A stretch of DNA of 64,000 nt from Tubulanus polymorphus (lineage: Eukaryota; Nemertea; Palaeonemertea; Tubulaniformes; Tubulanidae), in contig NC_134035.1 in assembly GCF_964204645.1 (NCBI RefSeq), positions 4,960,501 through 5,024,500 of the forward strand, written 5' to 3'. The notes beneath the pieces were generated by a model. It saw only the letters and a program-made list of their open reading frames with translations, was not told the origin of the DNA and made no database searches. Position numbers and translations under genes: made by a program. Of the stretch, positions 1 to 10,113 are shown piece after piece (the stretch's first letter is position 1; each line of letters begins with the position of its first letter).

Positions 1-1754
1 TGCACTGAAACTACACAACTGACAATGCTTCTACTAAGCATTAGTTAAGAAAGTGGGAAAATATGATTTGTTTCAACTGTGATTACTAAAGGCCTACAGA
101 TTACATTTGACATGGACCCTGCCGATTCAGTCCAGAAAAGATACAAAACCAGTATTAGAATTGGCTTCCAAAATTCTCAAGTTCTAACTTGTGGTTAGAT
201 ATCTATAAATTAAGATGATCTATTTGTTGAGATTTGGGATCTGGGATCTATTAGCAAAAACTCACTTGAATTGTTCGGTGGCAATGACTGTAGGGCTGGG
301 CCGACTGCTCAGACTGTGCTTCTACGAGAGGCTCTCAAGTGCATTCGTTTTCAAATTTTGAATGAATTTTTCATCTACATTTCTCAAAATTTCAATTATT
401 TGGCCTTTTATGAGACATCCACAATCGATCGATAAGAACTTCCCCACCATCCTACCCTCGGCAGGAGTGGAATCAGGCCGTGGCCACACTGCTGACAGCA
501 AAATGAAATGAAAAAGGCATTAAAACTTTAAAAAGGGCCACTATCCATGCCTTTCGAGAGACGAAATTTCGAAGTTTGAATATTATTTTCAAAGTTGTGA
601 AATTCCACACGTTTTCTCAAACATTTTGGGCCTGGCGGCACTAGAAACAAAAGGAAACAGATCATCAGAAAATTTTACTCGATTCTAACTTTTTTCAACC
701 TCACAGCTGGGGAAATTTCTCGAGGGCACTCGCCGTAGAATGAACGGCATCGCCACACTAGAGATCCCCTGACAGTCTGGTCCTGGACCCACCCTGGGGC
801 CACGTGAAAACAAAAATCATTCGATACTTAATTACTTGCATCTGAATAATTGAATGTGCTAAAAATCGCCAGCTGTATGGTTTCAGCGCTGTTTCAAGAA
901 TTTCAGAAAACTTTCTGAGTGCGGACCGCTCGACCAGAAACCCGGGGAGTTAACGAGTTCAAAGACTCTGGCACGCGAGTAAAAAGTTAATTTCCTGTTT
1001 TCCCGCTATCGTAAAATATAGGGGCAGCACTTGGCAGTTAATATCTGACCATGGACTACAATTCTACTGTGGCATGCGAGTAATAAATATATTCTTAAAT
1101 CTAATTTCATTCATCATTCAACATGATTTTGTTTTAATCAATAAATTCCATCTATAAAAAAGCTTTGTTTCAGGTAAATATGCTTTTAAAATGGTTTCAA
1201 AGTAATTTTAATGTAATCCATATCGTGCTTGTCAACCAAGGTCGTGTGGAGGCAAACATACCCTCAGAAGAAATATTTTCGTTTCGATCTAAATTTCCGT
1301 CGATTCAACTCAAAAAAGGTCCAATTTTGACAATATAAAGGTTTTAATTGACAATTTCTTACGCTTCCTTACATACACTAATGGGATTAGTTTAGTAGTA
1401 AGGGCAAGGTGGTAGGGTAAAAGCCAAATCAAAAGCCACCAAATTAAATTTTATTTCCTCGCGACCTCTCTCTCTGCCGTCCTCCTCGTCCTCACTATCA
1501 CCACTACCACCACTTACACCAACGAACTAGCGCGAATGGCAGTGGCACCAGTCACTTGGCTTACCCTCTGAGTCTGGTCTTACTTCATGAAGTAGCTCAG
1601 AATTGTACCAGATGTTTTATGGGTTTCACAACTAATTAAAGAAACTATACTAACTAAACTTGGCCCCTCTGCTGCCCTGGACCTACTATTATTCAAGCTC
1701 CTACCAATTGAACATCAACACTATAAAGTTATTCATATTTTTCTTTCATTTCAG
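1..1754. other. Upstream region of ARL6, no coding gene seen
   Basis: I see no convincing exon here. A CT-rich stretch near 1465-1520, rich in ctc and cac triplets, could belong to a promoter or 5' UTR. A degenerate piece resembling the tRNA-like fold-back element found at 2885 may lie around 440-520. A splice acceptor (tttcag ending at 1754) suggests that a non-coding first exon of the ARL6 gene lies somewhere in this stretch, but I could not place its donor. Confidence 0.4.
1751..1754 (+). other. Splice acceptor in the ARL6 5' UTR
   Basis: A pyrimidine-rich run ending in tttcag precedes the ARL6 start by about 75 nt. It is a good 3' splice site and would place the whole CDS in the last exon. 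The matching donor was not identified. Confidence 0.45.
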
Positions 1755-1828
1755 AAGACTCTTGAAGAATTTCAACAAATACCCGACCAGCAGGGACAGA
1801 TCAATTGCCGTCTGTAGAAAATACAAAA

Positions 1829-2398
1829 ATGGGTCTATTCGATCGTCTGGCCAGTTTTTTAGGCTTCGCTAAGAAGGAGGCGAAAGTTCTCATCGTCGGA
1901 CTCGACAACAGTGGAAAATCGTCGATAATCAACCATTTAAAACTACCGCAGTCTCAAACGAGCGACATCGTTCCGACCGTCGGGTTTAACATCGAAAAAA
2001 TCAAGAATAGCTCCATCTCGTTTACGATGTTCGACATGTCGGGTCAAGGTCGTTACCGCACTCTGTGGGAGCATTATTATAAAGATTGCGACGCGATCAT
2101 TTTCGTCATCGACAGTTCCGACAAACTGCGTTTAGTCGTCGCGAAAGACGAACTCGATTTGTTGATGCAACATCCGCAGATCAAACAACGACGCATCCCG
2201 ATTTTGTTCTTCGCGAATAAAATGGATTTGCGCGATTCGCTGTCGAGCGTTAAGTGCGTGAATTTGATGAAACTGGAAACGATTCAGGATAAAGCGTGGC
2301 ACATCTGTGACAGTAACGCGTTGACCGGCGAGGGTTTGACGCAAGGCGTCGAGTGGCTGACCGATCAGATCAAAGATTCCATTAACAATCGGCGTTAA
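1829..2398 (+). CDS. ARL6: ARL6 (BBS3) small GTPase
   Basis: This is an ARF-like GTPase of 189 aa; human ARL6 is 186 aa. In known systems GTP-bound ARL6 recruits the BBSome coat to membranes for ciliary trafficking. Visible motifs are the P-loop GLDNSGKSS (about residue 24), the family-typical switch [11 protein letters not shown] in place of WDxGGQ, then the stretch VIDSSD, the G4 motif NKMD and a CDSNA G5-like segment. The ATG at 1829 is chosen because it gives the MGLxDRL start of ARL6; an ATG 24 nt upstream would add eight residues and is less likely. A splice acceptor at 1751-1754 implies a 5' UTR intron. The CDS itself has no intron and no stop. Identification is firm from the sequence pattern. 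Confidence 0.93.
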   Translation: MGLFDRLASFLGFAKKEAKVLIVGLDNSGKSSIINHLKLPQSQTSDIVPTVGFNIEKIKNSSISFTMFDMSGQGRYRTLWEHYYKDCDAIIFVIDSSDKLRLVVAKDELDLLMQHPQIKQRRIPILFFANKMDLRDSLSSVKCVNLMKLETIQDKAWHICDSNALTGEGLTQGVEWLTDQIKDSINNRR

Positions 2399-2423
2399 AC
2401 AAATGATTGCGGTTCGATTCACG

Positions 2424-2723
2424 ATAAATATACATTCAGATGCTGCAGTAAACCTTGCCTAACTCGGACAAAACATTGTTTTTTTTCGAACCTTTACTCG
2501 AACTTCACTGAGAACCTTAGTGTCAGTGGTGTATCGCTGTCGCGACCTATGACATGGTTCATGCGAGCTCTTAATAAATATACATTCAGATGCTGCAGTA
2601 AACCTTGCCTAACTCGGACAAAACATTGTTTTTTTTCGAACCTTTACTCGAACTTAACTGAGAACCTTAGTGTCAATGGTGTATCGCTGTCGCGACCTAT
2701 GACGTGGTTCATGCGAGCTCTTA
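2424..2723 (+). repeat. 150-bp direct duplication in the ARL6 3' flank
   Basis: Two units of 150 bp (2424-2573 and 2574-2723) differ at only a few bases. Each begins with ataaatatacattcag. The second unit is preceded by a base that makes a perfect AATAAA hexamer (2573-2578), whereas the first reads GATAAA. The duplication lies directly after the ARL6 stop and probably in its 3' UTR. Confidence 0.85.
2573..2578 (+). promoter_or_regulatory. Candidate poly(A) signal of ARL6
   Basis: AATAAA lies about 175 nt after the ARL6 stop codon, at the junction of the two 150-bp units. It is the first canonical hexamer after the gene. Confidence 0.4.
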
Positions 2724-2884
2724 GTACACGCGGTATATGGAGCACCGTGAACCGGACACTCTCGGGACTTGGTGAATCTCATTTAGGCCTAACTGGTCCC
2801 AGTTAGTAGGCGAGGTTAACTATCCTTCAGTCAAGCCCGCTGAAGTCGGAATTTCAAGCCAATTTTCTGCGTTAGTCATGGTAG

Positions 2885-3180
2885 CATCCTCCCTCGGCAG
2901 GGATTCAAACCTAATGGCATCGCTACACTCAGCCATGCCACGAACCCCTGTCACGTTAGCTTTGCTGCATGAAAAATGTGGCACCAATGAGTTTGCTCGT
3001 TGTATAATCACTGAGGAAATTGCACGGAACTGTAAATGGGAAAACCCTGGCTAAAATAAAACAGGGTTTCTGATTGGCTAATAATGACATCATTCTAAGC
3101 TGTGCACTCAGTCTAGTGTAGCAGGGTTTCGTACCGTGGCAATCTCGATGCCATCAGGTTCCCTGCCGCCGGGGAGTATG
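2885..3180. mobile_element. Fold-back element with tRNA-like ends
   Basis: The two ends are imperfect inverted repeats of about 60 nt. Read outward, each carries a segment like a tRNA B box (related to ggttcgaatcc) next to gatgccatcagg. The same kind of element occurs at 55439-55754, and a right half at about 8396-8552. There is no coding capacity. It could be a non-autonomous DNA transposon or an inverted pair of tRNA-derived SINE ends. Confidence 0.6.
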
Positions 3181-4729
3181 TCATAGTTAGATGTTTTGGA
3201 CCATTTCCTTATACGCTTTCGATGTTGAATATGTTCCATATAAGTAGCATTTTCACTTACCGCAAATCAAACAAAAATCCCTGTTCAAAAAAGATCCGAC
3301 TTACTCTGGTTTTACTGTATGTCATCTCTAAGTCAAACAACGAATGATTATTCAAACTGGGCTCACTGTTTCTTGATATAACGATTCAATCATTATTATT
3401 TGATTGATTTAATTACGATTTTTCAATCGTTGCTGCATACGTGTATGTTTTTCCCTAGTCTATTTATTATAAGACCGATGTTATAACTGTTTAAAAGATC
3501 AAAAACCCACAACGGTTCCAAGTAAAATCTGACATGATGTTGCCTTTAAATGTTGTCTAATTGTTGAAGCGGGTAGCGGGTATGTTTGGGAGCGTTCAAA
3601 TAGCACGTACAATCTTCGGGGAAAGGGATAAAAGAATACTGTACTATCTTTGTTACAGGGGAGGGGGTTTCAGAAAAATGTACATACTTTTCTGATCATA
3701 CTTTTCTGGGTCTTAGAAAAATGTAAGTACTTAGTGGACGAGAGATGTCCAAAATTATCTCACACACCCTCAGATACAAATTATTGAATTAGTATATCCT
3801 AAATCATCCCACTACTTCTAAGATCTACATATGATTTTATATAATAGACATATCTTCAGCATCTCAGCGTTTTTCAATTACAGGTAGGTCAACAATTTAA
3901 GCGTTATATTATGGCCAAAACGTTGGTCTTTTGAATAAGTACCGAGATCGTGAAAGCGGGAGGGCGTCTAAAACATGGCGAATTCGACCGTTAAAGTACT
4001 ATTCGAACGCTCCTTTTGACAAATGAATAGTTTTTGGCTAGCCGCCGATTAGTGCCTAAGGGTCATTCTATAGAATACAGGTGAAAGATTGGCCACATCC
4101 TACCGATGTTCAATGCGACGATGCAAAAATCGGCGAAATTGTTCTCAATAACTATAGTGATAATCATCTGAGATTTGTTGAGAGATTTTCCACCGTTTTT
4201 AAAAACCGTCCATCAATCATCCAACTGCGCGGGGCCGATTGTATTAGTCATTTATAAACTGTATCTGATTATAGTTTATCTGATTATAGTGCCGATATTC
4301 GTTATATGTTGTCCACTCACTGAATTGTGACAATAAAGTGTTTACATTCACTACTCAATTTTGTTTGTTGATTGAATTTCTTTCTTCATGTTTCGTACGC
4401 GTCGTAATGGAAAGATGAATTAATTTTCAATGGTACTGTTGATTTTCTGATAGAAAAAGAAACTCCGAAAAAATTTCCCCCTTAAGATTTTTGATAGATA
4501 GGAATTTACTTTCTGGCGGAAGATATAATTCCCGCATCGTCCTGAATTTGTGGTGGCTAGGGCACTTGAAAAAATGCGAACACTTTGGCAATTATCCGGC
4601 AGATAATTCGAAAAATTATAATCACGAATTCGCCCAAAAAATCATAGAATTCGAAAATAAAGTGACACGTATTATGCTAGTGGTATCTATTATTATATCT
4701 ATTTTCTCTTCCCCGTCCAGGTATCTTAT
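3049..4729. repeat. Duplicated 3' flank of Ig-family copy 1
   Basis: This 1.7-kb non-coding block is repeated at 8395-10113 with only scattered changes and small indels. With the gene that follows, it forms one tandem unit of about 5.3 kb. No other gene is seen in it. Confidence 0.85.
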
Positions 4730-7483
4730 CTAGTTTTCCAGCGTCATAGCGCGAAATGCTTCCATGTATTTGTTTTTAGCGTGACATGTGTATTGGGAAT
4801 CCCAGCCGGTCAGGTCAGCTGCTGTCGGCGACCAGATCACCAAACGAGCCATTACCGATACGGGTTGACGAGATGTAACCACCCTCATGTTGCCCGTTGA
4901 TGTCAACTCGGTGGATTCTTTTTCGAAGTCGCTCAAATCGTGCATCCTTTGCGTCTTGTAGAAACGAACTTCTGGAAGCGGATATCCGGTGGTATCGCAG
5001 TTCAAGATAACCTTAAACAAAACAAAATATACGATTGAACAAAATAGGACAGGACCCAGTGCATCGCAGATTTCGAAGTTCGGTCCATGTACTAACTAAT
5101 TGAAATTCATTTACAAATTTTTTAACGATAGAGTCAATTTTTAACACCGAATGAGTCCAGAATTTATAGTAATTCGGTTGGACCAAAACTTAACAGCAGT
5201 AACAAACGTAACGGACGACCAGGAACAATTTTGAAATTACCTCTTTCTTGCTAGTTGCATTGGACACTGTTTCATGCATTTCGTTGTTTGAAATGAATCT
5301 AATCGGTTCAAACTGCGCGAATTTGATCGCTTTCGTTTGAATGGGATGTCGATAACCGACATCCAACTTCCACTGATCCTCGAAAATCGCTGACTGGCTT
5401 CCATCCACTTTGAAATAGGATATGAGAAAGTTTTCCGCGCGAATCATCGAAACTGGTTTTACGAATTGACCATTTTTGCTCGTCATTAGAATATAAGGAC
5501 TCGGATAAGCCACAGAGAATACAGTGACCATGGTCTTCTCTTTATGGCTGATAGGTACTACACCAAACTTCTCCAAAGCGTCCGTGTTGGCGTACCATAA
5601 ATTCTGGTACAACGGAAGTGTATATACCAATACATTTCTGATCTTTCCGAAATCGCCTCTCTTGGTGATGAAAGAACACATGGAAGTGTGAATCTCAACT
5701 ACTTTGTCGACGCCTAAGTTCAAGTATGGAACTGATGCGCAGTATTCACCAGTATTTTCATCTGTTGCGTTCAGTTTAACGACTATCTTCGCCTCGTAGG
5801 TCATATCGTCGATCCATTTGTTATATGTTCCGTGATTGTCGATCGAGTTCGGACTGTAATGGTCCGTTTTTTTACCGTCGTTTGCGACGAATCTGTACCA
5901 GTCGTATGCAGCCCTCAAGACGCCTCTGCTTGCTTTACTGCGTGAGAATTGCGGGGCCGCATCAGTGACATCGAACGTCAAGCGTCGCTGTAACGTCACC
6001 GTACCATTGACTGTATCTTCCAGCAGTATTGTCTCCGGAGACCCGGTAGCTTTACCCAACGGGACATCGCGCACGATTACCATTTTACCGGCATTTACCA
6101 TGACATGTATGGTGTATGTTTGGCAGCCAGTCAGTATTATCATCAGTCGGTACATTCCTAGTTTTTCTAGTTTTTCTGGGGCTGATTCGACTTCTAAACG
6201 TGCTGTTGTTGACGAGCCCGAAGTTTGTTGAGATATTTTACCGTATCCATCATCATCTCCAGCATCTGGAAATATAAATTCAGAGACCTTCGCATCATAC
6301 TGAGACTCACACTTCCTGATCTGCTGAAAATCGAAAGTATAAGAAACGAAAGAACTAAGTTTCTTTTTTTCCTTTTATACTACTGAAATCTCATCAGTTT
6401 TATTAATTATCAGTGATTTACAGGACGCCGGACGATGTTTTTTATGATTGCGACTTATGTAGATAAGTATTTCTAGTATATACGTATACGTATATGGACT
6501 AATTTACCCGTATTGGTGATCAGCACTTCTCGTTCGGGAAACCGAATATACCAGTGGGTTTCTAATTCCAGGCTCGTATCAGCGGTGACTGATATGACGA
6601 ACGGTTTTCGTGGTTTGTACTCGGAAACTTCAACTCGCCGAATCCAACCGAGATTATCCGAGCACTCATTATCCTGATCGTCTGCCCAAACAATACTAAA
6701 CGACGCGATACATACCTAAAACAATTCATACAAACAAAACATGGTCAGATCTGGTTAATGGATTAGTATCTCTGTTTATGGATTTCCATGATTTTGTTTG
6801 TAATTTCTGAAGACTCGTAGATTCAGATTCGCAGACGACCCTTTATTGTATTCAAAATCCTTACGTACTGAGACATACAGAATATGGAAAGTATTTGAGA
6901 TCGATAGGTATAATAATAAACCAATAAAAAGAAAAACTAAATAAGTAGTTATATACACTTGAGATAGATATGTGAATGATTATATCAAAGCATTCAGTGA
7001 TGAATTTTCCAATGGCTTTTTGTAGATTACAATCGGTTATAAGATAACTATCAGGATATAGTCGAAACGTTAAAACAAACTCCAGCTCAGAGAAACATTT
7101 GAGACTCGCTTTTCTTTTATATTGTGCAATTATTTTGTGTATCATCGGTATTAATCGGAGAGTTTCATCAATATTAAAACGTGAAACTGCTAGGCCTTCA
7201 CCGTGAATTTAGTCGAAACGTTAAAATAAACTACAGTTCAAACAAACATTTGAGACTCGTTTTTCTTTTATATTGTGCAATTATGTTATGTATATATACA
7301 CGGATTCAGAGTGCTCCATCGAAACTGCTATAGGCCTACACCATGAATTTTCCTCTGATACATTTTAAAATATCTACAAAAATCGGTCATTCATTTATTC
7401 ATTTCTAAATCGAAAAAAGACTGAGACATCTTACTCACCGTGAAAATTACTGCGAAAAAGGACCAACTTAGCTTCCTCTCCAT
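4730..7483 (-). CDS. Secreted Ig-superfamily protein, array copy 1
   Basis: Four exons on the minus strand: 7483-7439, 6715-6508, 6265-5241 and 5011-4730 (519 aa, phases 0, 1, 0, all GT-AG). Exon 1 and the start of exon 2 encode a signal peptide that probably ends at Trp-Ala 25-26. Exon 2 gives an N-terminal domain (to about residue 84) with Cys33. Exon 3 (85-426) has Cys132, Trp207 and an Ig-like motif DENTGEYC (Cys260), then Cys281. Exon 4 (427-519) is an Ig-like domain with Cys431 and the YTC motif at Cys502, but no canonical core Trp. There is an NATS glycosylation site near the end of exon 3 and an NATD site before Cys260. No membrane segment is visible. The family is not recognised. The exon 3 acceptor was chosen because only it is in phase, and it is conserved in all copies. 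Confidence 0.75.
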
Positions 7484-7516
7484 AGTGCCTACACTGCGTG
7501 TGAACGGCCAGACTTG

Positions 7517-7522
7517 TATAAA
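7517..7522 (-). promoter_or_regulatory. TATA-like box of copy 1
   Basis: The minus-strand motif TTTATA sits 34 bp upstream of the ATG, inside a block nearly identical in copies 1-3. If used, the 5' UTR would be only a few nucleotides long. It is inferred from position and conservation. Confidence 0.4.
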
Positions 7523-8071
7523 CAAGCCCTCTATTCACAAATGATGGAATATTTGGTCTTTTCACATAGATTACAAGTGGGTAATTGGTACGTTTAACAT
7601 ATTACCCGGTAACGTTTATCGTGATTACGAGTTGTTTTCCAAAGTAGGTCCTAAATATGTTTGTTAGAAATAATTCACATTCGAATCAACGTGTCCTCCT
7701 CCCCAATCACAAATATCATCAGACGCTTTACATTTACAAAATGGTGGCAAATCTTACCTGCAGAGAAAACGAAAAGTCACGATGGAAATATGATTTTTTG
7801 TTTCAAATTGCACACTGTTTTCTCAATGATAATTTTATGCTGAATGAATGACATAAACAAAATTATATAGGATTGAACGAATTCGAGGACCTGCATGTCT
7901 CCACTCACCGTAGGAGTTTATCATAGATCTTTCGTCGATGCAGTATTTTAAATTGTACACGATGCCAGTTCAAATGAGTATCGCCGAAAGTAAAATTGAC
8001 GATACCGTTTCTCACATTGGTCGACGTGGATTCGGGGAAAAGAAAGCACACACACTCATTTCGATTCTGAA
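7523..8071. other. Spacer between copy 1 and the deleted copy
   Basis: Non-coding. The part next to the gene is the shared upstream region of copies 1-3. The part from about 7900 to 8071 matches the sequence lying just 3' of the Ig exon of copy 3 (about 13190-13345). Confidence 0.6.
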
Positions 8072-8170
8072 GTACTCGGAAACTTCAACTCGCCGAATCC
8101 AACCGAGATTATCCGAGCACTCATTATCCTGATCGTCTGCCCAAACAACACCAGACGAGGCGATACATAC
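8072..8170 (-). pseudogene. Solo N-terminal exon remnant of a deleted array copy
   Basis: These 99 nt are the first part of an Ig-family exon 2: the acceptor is intact (exon start 8170), and the frame runs from the end of the signal peptide through the SDNLGW motif to the VEVSEY motif. At 8071 the homology jumps straight into sequence normally found 3' of an Ig exon. The rest of exon 2, the middle exon and the Ig exon are missing. The sequence on the other side (8171-8390) matches the flank of copy 4 exon 2 (about 18930-19150). This looks like one deletion that removed most of a former gene. Confidence 0.8.
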
Positions 8171-8394
8171 CTGTAACATTTCATACAAACAAAACATGGT
8201 CAAAAAAGTGGTTTCTTGATTAGTATCTTTGTTCATGGATTTCCATGATTTTGTTTTTAACCTTACTGAAGATGACTATTTAGATAAAGTCGAAACGAGG
8301 AAATAATCATGAGTACGAAGAGAAATTTGGGACTCTTGCCCTGCGAGATGACGCCATAAGTATCTTACCCCGAAATATATATCTATGATAGATT

Positions 8395-10113
8395 GGCTAA
8401 AATAAAACAGGGTTTCTGATTGGCTAATAATGACATCATTCTAAGCTGTGCACTCGGTCTAGTCTTCGTGCTTGCTCGTAGGTCTAGTGTAGCAGGGTTT
8501 CGTACCGTGGCAATCTCGATGCCATCAGGTTCTCTGCCTGCCGGCGAGAATGTCATAGTTAGATGTTTTGGACCAGTTCCTTATACGCTTTCGATGTTGA
8601 ATATGTTCCTTATAAGTAGCATTTTCACTTACCGCAAATCGAACAAAAATCCCTGTTCAAGAAAGATCCGACTTACTCTGGTTTTACTGTATGTCATCTC
8701 TAAGTCTAACAACGAATACTTATTCAAACTGGGCTCACTGTTTCTTGATATAACGATTCAATCATTATTATTTTATGATTTAATTACGATATTTTAATCG
8801 TTGCTGCATACGTGTATGTTTTTCCCTAGTCTATTTATTATAAGACCGATGATATAACTGTTTAAAAGATCAAAAACCCACGACGGTTCCAAGTAAAATC
8901 TGACATGATGTTGCCTTTAAATGTTGTCTTCGTTGTAGCGGGTAGCGGGTATGTTTGGGAGCGTTCAAATAGCACGTACAAACTTCGGGGAAAAGGAATA
9001 AAAGAATACCTTACTATCTTTGTTACAGGGGAGGGGTGTTAGAAAAATAAACATACTTTTCTGATCATACTTTTCTGGGTCTTAGAAAAATGTAAGTACT
9101 TAGTGGACGAGAGATGTCCAAAATTATCTCACACACCCTCAGATACAAATTATTGAATTAGTATATCCTAAATCATCCCACTACTTCTAAGATCTACATA
9201 TGATTTTATATAATAGACATATCTTCGCCATTAAATTCTGGCGCCTATCTCAGCGTTTTTCGATTACAGGTAGGTCAACAATTTAAGCGTTATATCATGG
9301 CCAAAACGTTGGTCTTTTGAGTAAGTACTGAGATCGTGAAAGGGGGAGGGCGTCTAAAACATGGCGAATTCGACCGTTAAAGTACTATTCGAACGCTCCT
9401 TTTGACAAATGAACAGTTTTTGGCTAGCCGCCGATTAGTGCCTAAGGGTCATTTATAGAATACAGGTGAAAGATTGGCCACTTCCTGCCGATGTTCAATG
9501 CGACGATGCAAAAATCGGCGAAATTGTTCTCAATAACTATAGTGATAATCATCTGAGATTTGTTGAGAGATTTTCCACCGTTTTTAAAAACCGTCCATCA
9601 ATCATCCAACTGCGCGGGCCCGATTGTATTAGTCATTTATAAACTGTATCTGATTATAGTTTAACGGAATTTCGCTGTGCTGATATTCGTTATATGTTGT
9701 CCACTCACTGAATTGTGACAATAAAGTGTTTACATTCACTACTCAATTTTGTTTGTTGATTGTATTTCTTTCTTCATGTTTCGTACGCGTCGTAATGGAA
9801 AGATCAATTTTCAATGGTACTTTTGATTTTCTGATAGAAAAAGAAACTCCCAAAAAATTTCCCCCATAAGATTTTTGATAGATAGGAATTGACTTTCTGG
9901 CGGAAGATATATTTCTCGCATCGTCCTGAATTTGTGGTGGCTAGGGGACTTGAAAAAATGCGAACACTTTGGCAATTATCCGGCAGATAATTCGAAAAAT
10001 TATAATCACGAATTCGCCCAAAAAATCATAGAATTCGAAAATAAAGTGACACGTATTATGCTAGTGGTATCTATTATCATATCTATTTTCTCTTCCCCGT
10101 CCAGGTATCTTAT
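8395..10113. repeat. Duplicated 3' flank of Ig-family copy 2
   Basis: Second copy of the 3049-4729 block. It begins with the right half of the tRNA-like fold-back element, here with an extra insertion of about 27 nt. No gene is seen. Confidence 0.85.

Noticed and set aside
2132-2422. Minus-strand frame opposite ARL6
   Set aside because: It is an antisense shadow of a strongly conserved GTPase.
5965-6231. Plus-strand frames opposite the middle exons (also at 11322, 14555, 18178 and 21783)
   Set aside because: They recur only because the minus-strand coding exons are conserved. They lack splice sites and a sensible product.
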